Assembly (NCBI GenBank): GCA_963971305.1
Contig: OZ020309.1
Span: 14,563,001-14,627,000 of the forward strand
Source of the DNA: Arcuatula senhousia
Lineage: Eukaryota; Mollusca; Bivalvia; Mytilida; Mytilidae
Reading direction: 5' to 3'
DNA length: 64,000 nucleotides
Shown: positions 1 through 8,725 of the stretch, piece after piece
Position numbering within the stretch: the stretch's first letter is position 1
Layout: each line of letters begins with the position of its first letter
Position numbers and translations under genes: made by a program
Notes under the pieces: generated by a model
What the model was told of the DNA's origin: nothing
The model's database searches: none
The model's input: the letters and a program-made list of their open reading frames with translations, nothing else

Positions 1-390
1 AAATCAAATTTTGAAATGCCGATAGACGATATGAATTTGACCACGTGACCTTTGCACACGGCCTTAGGCTGTCGTCCCTCCTCTGGTATAAGATATATCT
101 AGAGCAAATTTGAAAAAAAAAGAAAAAATATAAACATTATTTTTTTCGCTATTTGCCACTAAATATACTTCCGAGCTTTATAACAAACACCAAAAAATAA
201 AAAAATATGGCACCACCCTATATTTTTGTCGTTACGATAATTTATCTATTTAAATGTGAATTATTATTGTTCATTAATGGTTGGTTGATAAGACCAAAAA
301 ATTTGTTTTTGATAATTATTTTTTATAACAAGATTTATAACGGAAAATGACAGTAAAAAAATGAAATAAATATGCTTCATCAAACCTGAG
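1..390. other. unannotated AT-rich sequence
   Basis: I see no coding region, RNA gene or recognisable repeat here. The stretch ends at the left breakpoint of the 3,020-bp tandem duplication. Confidence 0.6.
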
Positions 391-1440
391 AACTCCACAA
401 AATCGTGATTCCAGGAAATTCAAAATATCATAGACCTCTAGACCGTCATATTAGAATGGATTTGCAAATTGGTAAAATCTCACAATATTTCAGGCGAGTT
501 TATAAATAAAATTTCGTATACAATGAACATTTGAAAAGTAATTTCTCTAATTTTAATCTGATTTCTCTAACTGTTGTGCAATATTATCTGGTTCTCGCGA
601 GATGAGACTACTTTGCGTATCACACTCCGCACGATGTGATATTCAATTTCAAGAAATTTGATTGGCTGTCTGAGCGAGACACCGCAGTTAGATACGCATT
701 TCGTGGAAAGCGTGCTTACTTTTGTTTGAACACCTGTTGATTTCGCTTTAATAAAAAGACAAACAAAATATATCCAAAAATGCACAAAAACGTTGTTTAT
801 GTTAAAAAGTCTACATGTACTTAAAATTTATAATAAAAAGGAGGTTTTTTTTTCAATTGACTCCCTTTTTCACATGTTTGCTAAAATGAAACAAAATACA
901 TATATGATTATTTTCCTATGAGTTATAATTATAATTTTTATAAGCATTTTTTGGGCCTATACTTTCACGTAAGACAGTTAGAGAAAAAGGTTTCACAACT
1001 ACAAGTGATGACATACGGATTTTTATCACACTCGTTAGATATATCGTCGCATCAGAATTAAAGTGATCTAACTCCATTTTTGAAAATGTTGAGTTAAGAG
1101 TGTCGTTTGACCCATAAGTACGTGCTTTATCTCCAAACAAAGTCTTAATACAGATCTATGATTATGATCTATCTCCAAAGTGGGGGTTGAATTCAGAGAT
1201 AAAATATTGTTAGTCCATAGCCAATCAAAGATCGGTATTTTGATCACGTGACACAAGTTATCCAATCGAATTAGTACAAATGATGGAAGTAAAGTTTCTT
1301 ACTTTTTAGTCGTTTAAAGTAGTTAAAGTAAAGTTAAAATAAATATATTTGTAGTGAATTGGTTACATTAATACCAATTCAAATCATTTTATATCTATTG
1401 AAATATAATACTAAAAATAAACTATGATAAATATAAATGA
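391..1440. other. non-coding, repeat-derived stretch (also 3411-4460)
   Basis: No convincing gene. A block around 960-1050 is related, in inverted orientation, to 17330-17450, which marks it as an interspersed repeat. The short minus-strand open frames here have no recognisable domain. Confidence 0.5.
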
Positions 1441-1447
1441 ATAAAGT

Positions 1448-1800
1448 ATGAAGATATATCACTTAAAGTTTTATTTAGAAAAAAAAATTGAAAAATTAGA
1501 CGAAAACAGTCAACTACAAGTATTTAAATTGGTAAAGAATGAATATAATTGTGAAAAGTATTTAGATAGTTTAAATTCGGAATATAGAAAAATTATTTGT
1601 CAAATGAGAATAAGTGATCACCCATTATTAATTGAAAGAGGCAGATAAACAAAAATACCTAGAAATCTTAGATTATGCATGTAACGAAATTGAAGATGAA
1701 TTTCACTTTATATTAAAATGCACTTTGAATGAAAATTTACGTAAAGGTTTTTTAAAAGCCTTATATATTTTTGATCAAATGAATGAAGAAGATAAACTGA
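1448..1800 (+). pseudogene. LINE ORF2 C-terminal fragment, copy 1
   Basis: The open frame starting at 1448 reads into a segment (about 1590-1648) resembling the basic 'RISxHxLxIExGR' stretch near the C-terminus of CR1/jockey-group LINE ORF2 proteins. After a stop at 1646-1648 another frame continues the family pattern (an acidic 'EIEDEFHFIL' stretch and a cysteine near 1720). The reverse transcriptase domain itself is absent, so this is a 5'-truncated and frame-broken LINE end. The retrozyme array at 1801 interrupts it, and LINE-like 3' sequence resumes at about 2641. Family placement is from motif memory. Confidence 0.55.
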
Positions 1801-1840
1801 AATACAAATGACAACAAAGTTCCAGACAATAAATTTTGCT

Positions 1841-1884
1841 ACGCCTGACGCGCGTTTCGTCTATTCAAGACTCATCAGAGGCGC
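1841..1884 (-). ncRNA. hammerhead ribozyme, retrozyme unit 1
   Basis: Read on the minus strand: stem I GCGCCT pairs with AGGCGT; the core CTGATGA is followed by stem II GTC/GAC closing a 7-nt loop, then GAAA, then the self-complementary ACGCGCGT forming stem III, then C at the cleavage site. Cleavage is expected between 1847 and 1846. Stem III leaves only a 2-nt loop, so activity as a dimer or from a tandem transcript is more likely than as a monomer; this is known for short-stem-III hammerheads. Confidence 0.9.
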
Positions 1885-2198
1885 TCTACCAAAAATATTA
1901 AAAATGCCAAACACTGTATAAACATGAAGAGCATAGAACAGTATAACCAAAAATACCAAACTGGGGAACCAAATTATTACTAAGATATTCAACCTATGTC
2001 TGGGGTAGGAAGAACCTTAGGGTTTAGACAATTTTGAAATTTAGACGGATAATTTAAAGCTTTGATGTATTCTCCAACTCAAAAGTGTTGGTGCCGGAGC
2101 GGGCTAACCTCGGGGAATTTAAACTCCACCAGCAGAGCTAACCTTCACGTGTGTTCGAAATACAAATGACAACAAAGTTCCAGACAATAAATTTTGCT

Positions 2199-2242
2199 AC
2201 GCCTGACGCGCGTTTCGTCTATTCAAGACTCATCAGAGGCGC
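2199..2242 (-). ncRNA. hammerhead ribozyme, retrozyme unit 2
   Basis: Same motif one unit (358 bp) further on; all core bases are intact on the minus strand. Cleavage at this site and at 1846/1847 would release a 358-nt RNA. Confidence 0.9.
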
Positions 2243-2556
2243 TCTACCAAAAATATTAAAAATGCCAAACACTGTATAAACATGAAGAGCATAGAACAGT
2301 ATAACCAAATATACCAAACTGGGGAACCAAATTATTACTAAGATATTCAACCTATGTCTGGGGTAGGAAGAACCTTAGGGTTTAGACAATTTTGAAATTT
2401 AGACGGATAATTTAAAGCTTTGATGTATTCTCCAACTCAAAAGTGTTGGTGCCGGAGCGGGCTAACCTCGGGGAATTTAAACTCCACCAGCAGAGCTAAC
2501 CTTCACGTGTGTTCGAAATACAAATGACAACAAAGTTCCAGACAATAAATTTTGCT

Positions 2557-2600
2557 ACGCCTGACGCGCGTTTCGTCTATTCAAGACTCATCAGAGGCGC
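2557..2600 (-). ncRNA. hammerhead ribozyme, retrozyme unit 3
   Basis: Third copy of the motif, in the partial third unit, with an intact core on the minus strand. Confidence 0.9.
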
Positions 2601-2640
2601 TCTACCAAAAATATTAAAAATGCCAAACACTGTATAAACA

Positions 2641-2848
2641 TATATAATATAATAAAATATATATTGAATCCGGGTGAGATTACTGGGCTCCTTTTTGAAA
2701 CAGTCTCTTTCACTGAGGACAGGGGGCAATACTATTTCTTAATTGTTTCTTTGTTTTGAATGTTTGTTTTGTTTGTAGCTATTGACCTCTTGGGGTGTAA
2801 TTTGCTCAATAAACTTATGACTTATGACTTATGACTTAACAAATAGCA
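2641..2848 (+). repeat. LINE 3' end with microsatellite tail
   Basis: After the retrozyme array the LINE resumes. AATAAA (about 2808) is followed at once by short direct repeats of ACTTATG (about 2813-2838), the kind of tail found at the 3' ends of CR1-type LINEs. Together with 1448-1800 it brackets the retrozyme insertion. Confidence 0.6.
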
Positions 2849-3330
2849 TTGTACCCTATGTAAAAATCTAACATCAAGAATATATTTATAAAAATTCAGT
2901 AATCCAATGTAATTCTACAGAATTATGATGTTCATTTAAAGTATTTATTAATGGAAAAACCTTTCAGGCCAGTTTCAGTTGAAATTAACTCCTGAAATGA
3001 CCCATTTGAGATTTTGAAAACTTGAATTCAAGTTAAAGATTGTAGATGACATACAATATTATTGTTCTTTTATAAACACACCAACATAGAAGAAAACAAA
3101 ACTTTTTAACATGTTCCAAGTACGTGTTGTGATCACGGTTTTGATATGTTCCGTTTACATCAATTTGGATGTTCTAAATTTTAGCAAAACTTTAAATATA
3201 ACAGAATTATTTATGCTTTCTTAGATACCATAATCAACTTTATATATCAACTAATTCAGATAAAAAGTATATATTCAGCTCATAGTTATGTTTCGATCAT
3301 TTTTATCTCATCTATGACATGTATGAAGTG
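2849..3330. other. unannotated sequence (also 5869-6350)
   Basis: Single-copy-looking AT-rich DNA apart from the duplication. I see no gene or known repeat in it. Confidence 0.5.
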
Positions 3331-3410
3331 TGTAATACTATAGAGGCACGCATTGACATTGACCAATGATATTATAATAGAAATCTAAGAAGCAAACTTA
3401 ATTAATTAAT
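3331..3410 (+). repeat. 80-bp LTR fragment at duplication junction
   Basis: Identical to the first 80 bp of the 5' LTR (6351-6430). It is cut off where duplication copy 2 begins, so the LTR was already in place when the duplication formed or was assembled. Confidence 0.9.
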
Positions 3411-4467
3411 AACTCCACAAAATCGTGATTCCAGGAAATTCAAAATATCATAGACCTCTAGACCGTCATATTAGAATGGATTTGCAAATTGGTAAAATCT
3501 CACAATATTTCAGGCGAGTTTATAAATAAAATTTCGTATACAATGAACATTTGAAAAGTAATTTCTCTAATTTTAATCTGATTTCTCTAACTGTTGTGCA
3601 ATATTATCTGGTTCTCGCGAGATGAGACTACTTTGCGTATCACACTCCGCACGATGTGATATTCAATTTCAAGAAATTTGATTGGCTGTCTGAGCGAGAC
3701 ACCGCAGTTAGATACGCATTTCGTGGAAAGCGTGCTTACTTTTGTTTGAACACCTGTTGATTTCGCTTTAATAAAAAGACAAACAAAATATATCCAAAAA
3801 TGCACAAAAACGTTGTTTATGTTAAAAAGTCTACATGTACTTAAAATTTATAATAAAAAGGAGGTTTTTTTTTCAATTGACTCCCTTTTTCACATGTTTG
3901 CTAAAATGAAACAAAATACATATATGATTATTTTCCTATGAGTTATAATTATAATTTTTATAAGCATTTTTTGGGCCTATACTTTCACGTAAGACAGTTA
4001 GAGAAAAAGGTTTCACAACTACAAGTGATGACATACGGATTTTTATCACACTCGTTAGATATATCGTCGCATCAGAATTAAAGTGATCTAACTCCATTTT
4101 TGAAAATGTTGAGTTAAGAGTGTCGTTTGACCCATAAGTACGTGCTTTATCTCCAAACAAAGTCTTAATACAGATCTATGATTATGATCTATCTCCAAAG
4201 TGGGGGTTGAATTCAGAGATAAAATATTGTTAGTCCATAGCCAATCAAAGATCGGTATTTTGATCACGTGACACAAGTTATCCAATCGAATTAGTACAAA
4301 TGATGGAAGTAAAGTTTCTTACTTTTTAGTCGTTTAAAGTAGTTAAAGTAAAGTTAAAATAAATATATTTGTAGTGAATTGGTTACATTAATACCAATTC
4401 AAATCATTTTATATCTATTGAAATATAATACTAAAAATAAACTATGATAAATATAAATGAATAAAGT

Positions 4468-4820
4468 ATGAAGATATATCACTTAAAGTTTTATTTAGAA
4501 AAAAAAATTGAAAAATTAGACGAAAACAGTCAACTACAAGTATTTAAATTGGTAAAGAATGAATATAATTGTGAAAAGTATTTAGATAGTTTAAATTCGG
4601 AATATAGAAAAATTATTTGTCAAATGAGAATAAGTGATCACCCATTATTAATTGAAAGAGGCAGATAAACAAAAATACCTAGAAATCTTAGATTATGCAT
4701 GTAACGAAATTGAAGATGAATTTCACTTTATATTAAAATGCACTTTGAATGAAAATTTACGTAAAGGTTTTTTAAAAGCCTTATATATTTTTGATCAAAT
4801 GAATGAAGAAGATAAACTGA
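4468..4820 (+). pseudogene. LINE ORF2 C-terminal fragment, copy 2
   Basis: Exact repeat of 1448-1800 at +3,020; see that entry. It carries the same frame breaks. Confidence 0.55.
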
Positions 4821-4860
4821 AATACAAATGACAACAAAGTTCCAGACAATAAATTTTGCT

Positions 4861-4904
4861 ACGCCTGACGCGCGTTTCGTCTATTCAAGACTCATCAGAG
4901 GCGC
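4861..4904 (-). ncRNA. hammerhead ribozyme (duplicate of 1841)
   Basis: Core CTGATGA, GAAA and stems as in the first array. Confidence 0.9.
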
Positions 4905-5218
4905 TCTACCAAAAATATTAAAAATGCCAAACACTGTATAAACATGAAGAGCATAGAACAGTATAACCAAAAATACCAAACTGGGGAACCAAATTATTAC
5001 TAAGATATTCAACCTATGTCTGGGGTAGGAAGAACCTTAGGGTTTAGACAATTTTGAAATTTAGACGGATAATTTAAAGCTTTGATGTATTCTCCAACTC
5101 AAAAGTGTTGGTGCCGGAGCGGGCTAACCTCGGGGAATTTAAACTCCACCAGCAGAGCTAACCTTCACGTGTGTTCGAAATACAAATGACAACAAAGTTC
5201 CAGACAATAAATTTTGCT

Positions 5219-5262
5219 ACGCCTGACGCGCGTTTCGTCTATTCAAGACTCATCAGAGGCGC
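5219..5262 (-). ncRNA. hammerhead ribozyme (duplicate of 2199)
   Basis: Core and stems identical to unit 2 of the first array. Confidence 0.9.
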
Positions 5263-5576
5263 TCTACCAAAAATATTAAAAATGCCAAACACTGTATAAA
5301 CATGAAGAGCATAGAACAGTATAACCAAATATACCAAACTGGGGAACCAAATTATTACTAAGATATTCAACCTATGTCTGGGGTAGGAAGAACCTTAGGG
5401 TTTAGACAATTTTGAAATTTAGACGGATAATTTAAAGCTTTGATGTATTCTCCAACTCAAAAGTGTTGGTGCCGGAGCGGGCTAACCTCGGGGAATTTAA
5501 ACTCCACCAGCAGAGCTAACCTTCACGTGTGTTCGAAATACAAATGACAACAAAGTTCCAGACAATAAATTTTGCT

Positions 5577-5620
5577 ACGCCTGACGCGCGTTTCGTCTAT
5601 TCAAGACTCATCAGAGGCGC
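5577..5620 (-). ncRNA. hammerhead ribozyme (duplicate of 2557)
   Basis: Core and stems identical to unit 3 of the first array. Confidence 0.9.
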
Positions 5621-6350
5621 TCTACCAAAAATATTAAAAATGCCAAACACTGTATAAACATATATAATATAATAAAATATATATTGAATCCGGGTGAGAT
5701 TACTGGGCTCCTTTTTGAAACAGTCTCTTTCACTGAGGACAGGGGGCAATACTATTTCTTAATTGTTTCTTTGTTTTGAATGTTTGTTTTGTTTGTAGCT
5801 ATTGACCTCTTGGGGTGTAATTTGCTCAATAAACTTATGACTTATGACTTATGACTTAACAAATAGCATTGTACCCTATGTAAAAATCTAACATCAAGAA
5901 TATATTTATAAAAATTCAGTAATCCAATGTAATTCTACAGAATTATGATGTTCATTTAAAGTATTTATTAATGGAAAAACCTTTCAGGCCAGTTTCAGTT
6001 GAAATTAACTCCTGAAATGACCCATTTGAGATTTTGAAAACTTGAATTCAAGTTAAAGATTGTAGATGACATACAATATTATTGTTCTTTTATAAACACA
6101 CCAACATAGAAGAAAACAAAACTTTTTAACATGTTCCAAGTACGTGTTGTGATCACGGTTTTGATATGTTCCGTTTACATCAATTTGGATGTTCTAAATT
6201 TTAGCAAAACTTTAAATATAACAGAATTATTTATGCTTTCTTAGATACCATAATCAACTTTATATATCAACTAATTCAGATAAAAAGTATATATTCAGCT
6301 CATAGTTATGTTTCGATCATTTTTATCTCATCTATGACATGTATGAAGTG

Positions 6351-7114
6351 TGTAATACTATAGAGGCACGCATTGACATTGACCAATGATATTATAATAG
6401 AAATCTAAGAAGCAAACTTAATTAATTAATAACTTACCAGATTAATTCGAATATTTATCAAGGTATATTATTGATACACTTAACTGACCACGATAGATAA
6501 TGATTACATCATGTACATGTTGTTAAACTTGACATTTCAATTCAATATAAAACTTGTAGTATTTGACATTTAAGAATTGTGATCATGGTACGTAAATGTG
6601 CGAATCTAGAAATGGTTTATGTATGTTCCCATGAACAGGTGTCAGGTATTGTTTATAATATGTACTCTGAGATTGACAATCATGTAAACAACTATAACTG
6701 TATTTGGAATATGATAGACATTTGATTGATGTAACAATACATGTAAATTCCTTATTTTGTATTTTGGATTCATTTTGATTGACAGCTAAATTCTAAAACA
6801 CTTATTGTTTAAACGTTTTTGGACATTGTTAAATTCCTTCTGCACCTGGCATCTCAGAGTAGGTAATTGCATGGTCAGAACCGGCTTACACCAGTTCTGC
6901 CCATGGACTATAAATGCAGAGTGGGATTGTCGCTCTGCAGATTGGTGATTTGGTGGAACAAGATTCGCTATTACAGTAAGTCATTTTTATTATGTATTTT
7001 AATTTCATGTAAATTGTAACTTTGAAATTATGCTTTGGAGAATAAATTATTTAACTGACAATTTTGGGTCTAATTCTTGTATTGAACTGAACAATAGATG
7101 CCTATAGTGTCACA
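6351..7114 (+). repeat. 5' LTR
   Basis: 764 bp, about 99% identical to 15294-16065. TATAAAT lies at 6909-6915 and AATAAA at 7041-7046. The LTR ends TGTCACA; a 19-nt spacer separates it from the primer site, longer than the few bases usual in retroviruses. Confidence 0.92.
6871..6938 (+). promoter_or_regulatory. LTR core promoter between two hairpins
   Basis: TATAAAT (6909-6915) is flanked by two inverted repeats. Upstream, ATGGTCAGAACCGG (6871-6884) faces CCAGTTCTGCCCAT (6891-6904), with two mismatches. Downstream, GCAGAGTG faces CGCTCTGC (6916-6938); the 3' LTR has the perfect form (GCAGAGCG with CGCTCTGC, 15867-15889). The first could be a palindromic activator site; the second would lie near the RNA 5' end. 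Function is inferred. Confidence 0.55.
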
Positions 7115-7133
7115 TATAGTAGTAATCTATATT

Positions 7134-7151
7134 TGGTGCCGTGACCAGGAT
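7134..7151 (+). promoter_or_regulatory. primer-binding site, tRNA-His type
   Basis: The 18-nt TGGTGCCGTGACCAGGAT begins with the complement of CCA. Its first 11 bases are complementary to the 3' end of animal tRNA-His (acceptor strand TCACGGC plus A plus CCA). The remaining bases would pair with the T-stem if mussel tRNA-His has CCTGG there, which I could not check. Confidence 0.8.
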
Positions 7152-7289
7152 CGAGGTTAGACTTTTTCAGTTCAACGACTTAAGAAGCCAGACCCTTGCC
7201 TGAAGACAACGACTAAGACGAAACAGACGTCAGACATCGTACAACCAGACGCCAGACCTTTCCACCAATAGCGACATTTCAACGACAAG

Positions 7290-8723
7290 ATGAGCCTTAC
7301 CGGAGACCAAATGGAAGATTTGACCCGACAGTTTTTGACGCTGGGAAACACCGAGACACCAGAGACGACAGAAACATCAACAATGCCCTGCCCATCCTCG
7401 GAACAACGACCTCACCAATCTTCAGACCCATTAGACGAAGATGATCCTAAGATGTGGGGAAAAGCAGCACTGGACCAACTGAAGGCGTTACAGACATCAA
7501 TAGCCGTACCCCTCTTCAGTATTGTACAGACATTTGACGGAAACCCTACCAACTTCAAACAGTGGATCAAAAATATTGAGAGATACGCACAAATGGCAGC
7601 CTTAAGAGAAGAAGACATACCAAAGATTGCCCACGTGACCTGTACTGGTCTGATGGCAGATTTCATTCAAAGGTACCAGAATGAATTAAGAGATCTACGA
7701 CAACCACTTAGATGGCAAGATTTAAAGAAACTCCTCAAGAAAAGGTTCGCAGAGATAACAGACTACCACCAAGCCATGGCAATGCTGAGAAGGATAAGAC
7801 AGGGACCACACGAGAGTGTCCAAATGTTTGCAGAAAGATTCCTAAGCGGTGCTGACGATGCCTACCCGATGGAAGACGGTCGTGACAAAAGTAAGCTGGA
7901 CCTCATACAAAAACAGATGATCGATAGCTTCTGCGATGGCCTTTATTACGATTACCTCAGAATGAAGATCATGCGGGAAGACCCGAAGACCTTTGACGCG
8001 GCAGTGAACTGTGCTATGAAAGAACAAGATCTAAGGAAGCGATTCCGTGACCGAACTGAACCGGAGTTTCATAGGATTGACAACACAAACTGGGGTCCCT
8101 TTCCACAAAACAATCCGTTTCCAACATGGCAGGAAAATAGACAGATTGAACCGATGGAGATAGGCCATATGAGGAACAACATTTGTTTCCGGTGCGGAAA
8201 TTCAGGACATTGGGCTAAGGATTGTCCAAGTAAGAATTACAGAGTTTTCGCCGCAAACGACACTTATCGGGACCCAACTATACTGACAGAGGACGAGGAA
8301 GAAGAGGAACCAACTATGCAGCACAAACCATCACCAGTAAGACCTTTTGTAAGGAAGAAGGAACCTTCAAGAAAACCTACAACGAAACAAAAACAACAGA
8401 GACCCATGCCGCAAAGAAAAGCACAACAGTCAAGGTCAGTTCCTCCCACTGTCAATCAAGTACCAGATTGGATTAAAGGGGCGGAATGCTGGATATGCGA
8501 TATGATTGGCCACCTAAGAAGAAACTGTCCAAATAGAGCCGTTCCTGACCGTAACCGAGTAAGACTTTATCCAAGAGGAACCTACAAGACTACAAAACCA
8601 AACCAGCCGTTAAACAAAGGACCTCTCTTCATAAGGAAGCCAATGGAGAGAGGAAACGACAAAAGAAGACGAATTTTCATGGGGGTAAATACAAAAACAA
8701 CGACAAAGAAACAATTTATCTAA
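7290..8723 (+). CDS. gag: Gag (capsid-nucleocapsid polyprotein)
   Basis: 477 residues from ATG 7290 to TAA 8721-8723; forms the virus-like particle and packages the RNA. A retrotransposon capsid region with Trp/Leu-rich helices occupies about residues 60-250 ('FDGNPTNFKQWI' is typical of Ty3-type gag). Two CCHC zinc knuckles follow at about residues 299-312 and 400-413, each C-x2-C-x4-H-x4-C, separated by an acidic then a basic linker. Two knuckles about 90 residues apart is a less common arrangement. The pol frame is -1 relative to gag and is already open before the gag stop (at least from about 8650), so pol is probably made by -1 frameshifting, but I find no perfect X-XXY-YYZ slippery heptamer. 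Confidence 0.92.
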   Translation: MSLTGDQMEDLTRQFLTLGNTETPETTETSTMPCPSSEQRPHQSSDPLDEDDPKMWGKAALDQLKALQTSIAVPLFSIVQTFDGNPTNFKQWIKNIERYAQMAALREEDIPKIAHVTCTGLMADFIQRYQNELRDLRQPLRWQDLKKLLKKRFAEITDYHQAMAMLRRIRQGPHESVQMFAERFLSGADDAYPMEDGRDKSKLDLIQKQMIDSFCDGLYYDYLRMKIMREDPKTFDAAVNCAMKEQDLRKRFRDRTEPEFHRIDNTNWGPFPQNNPFPTWQENRQIEPMEIGHMRNNICFRCGNSGHWAKDCPSKNYRVFAANDTYRDPTILTEDEEEEEPTMQHKPSPVRPFVRKKEPSRKPTTKQKQQRPMPQRKAQQSRSVPPTVNQVPDWIKGAECWICDMIGHLRRNCPNRAVPDRNRVRLYPRGTYKTTKPNQPLNKGPLFIRKPMERGNDKRRRIFMGVNTKTTTKKQFI

Positions 8724-8725
8724 AT

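Larger units (their letters stand above)
1801..2640 (-). mobile_element. retrozyme array, 2.3 units of 358 bp
   Basis: A 358-bp unit is repeated head to tail: the same start occurs at 1803, 2161 and 2519, and the third unit stops at 2640. Each unit carries a hammerhead ribozyme on the minus strand. Unit length, tandem layout and a hammerhead with very short stem III match the animal retrozymes described from mussels and other metazoans, whose RNA self-cleaves into unit-length circles. It encodes no protein, so it must depend on an outside reverse transcriptase. The array sits inside a LINE 3' region. Confidence 0.85.
391..3410. repeat. tandem duplication, copy 1 (3,020 bp)
   Basis: Bases 391-3410 recur at 3411-6430 with an exact offset of 3,020; every line I compared was identical. 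AACT stands at the start of both copies and again just after the second (6431), so the joins share 4 bp of microhomology. The last 80 bp of this copy (3331-3410) are the beginning of the LTR that is complete at 6351, so the duplicated segment ends inside the retrotransposon. Perfect identity means a very recent event or an assembly artefact. Confidence 0.95.
4821..5660 (-). mobile_element. retrozyme array, duplicate copy
   Basis: Exact repeat of the 1801-2640 array at +3,020, with 2.3 units of 358 bp. The LINE 3' end and its tail follow at 5661-5868. Confidence 0.85.
3411..6430. repeat. tandem duplication, copy 2 (3,020 bp)
   Basis: Second head-to-tail copy of 391-3410. Its right end runs without a break into the 5' LTR (6351 onward), so this is the copy whose junction with the LTR retrotransposon is the ancestral one. 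Confidence 0.95.
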
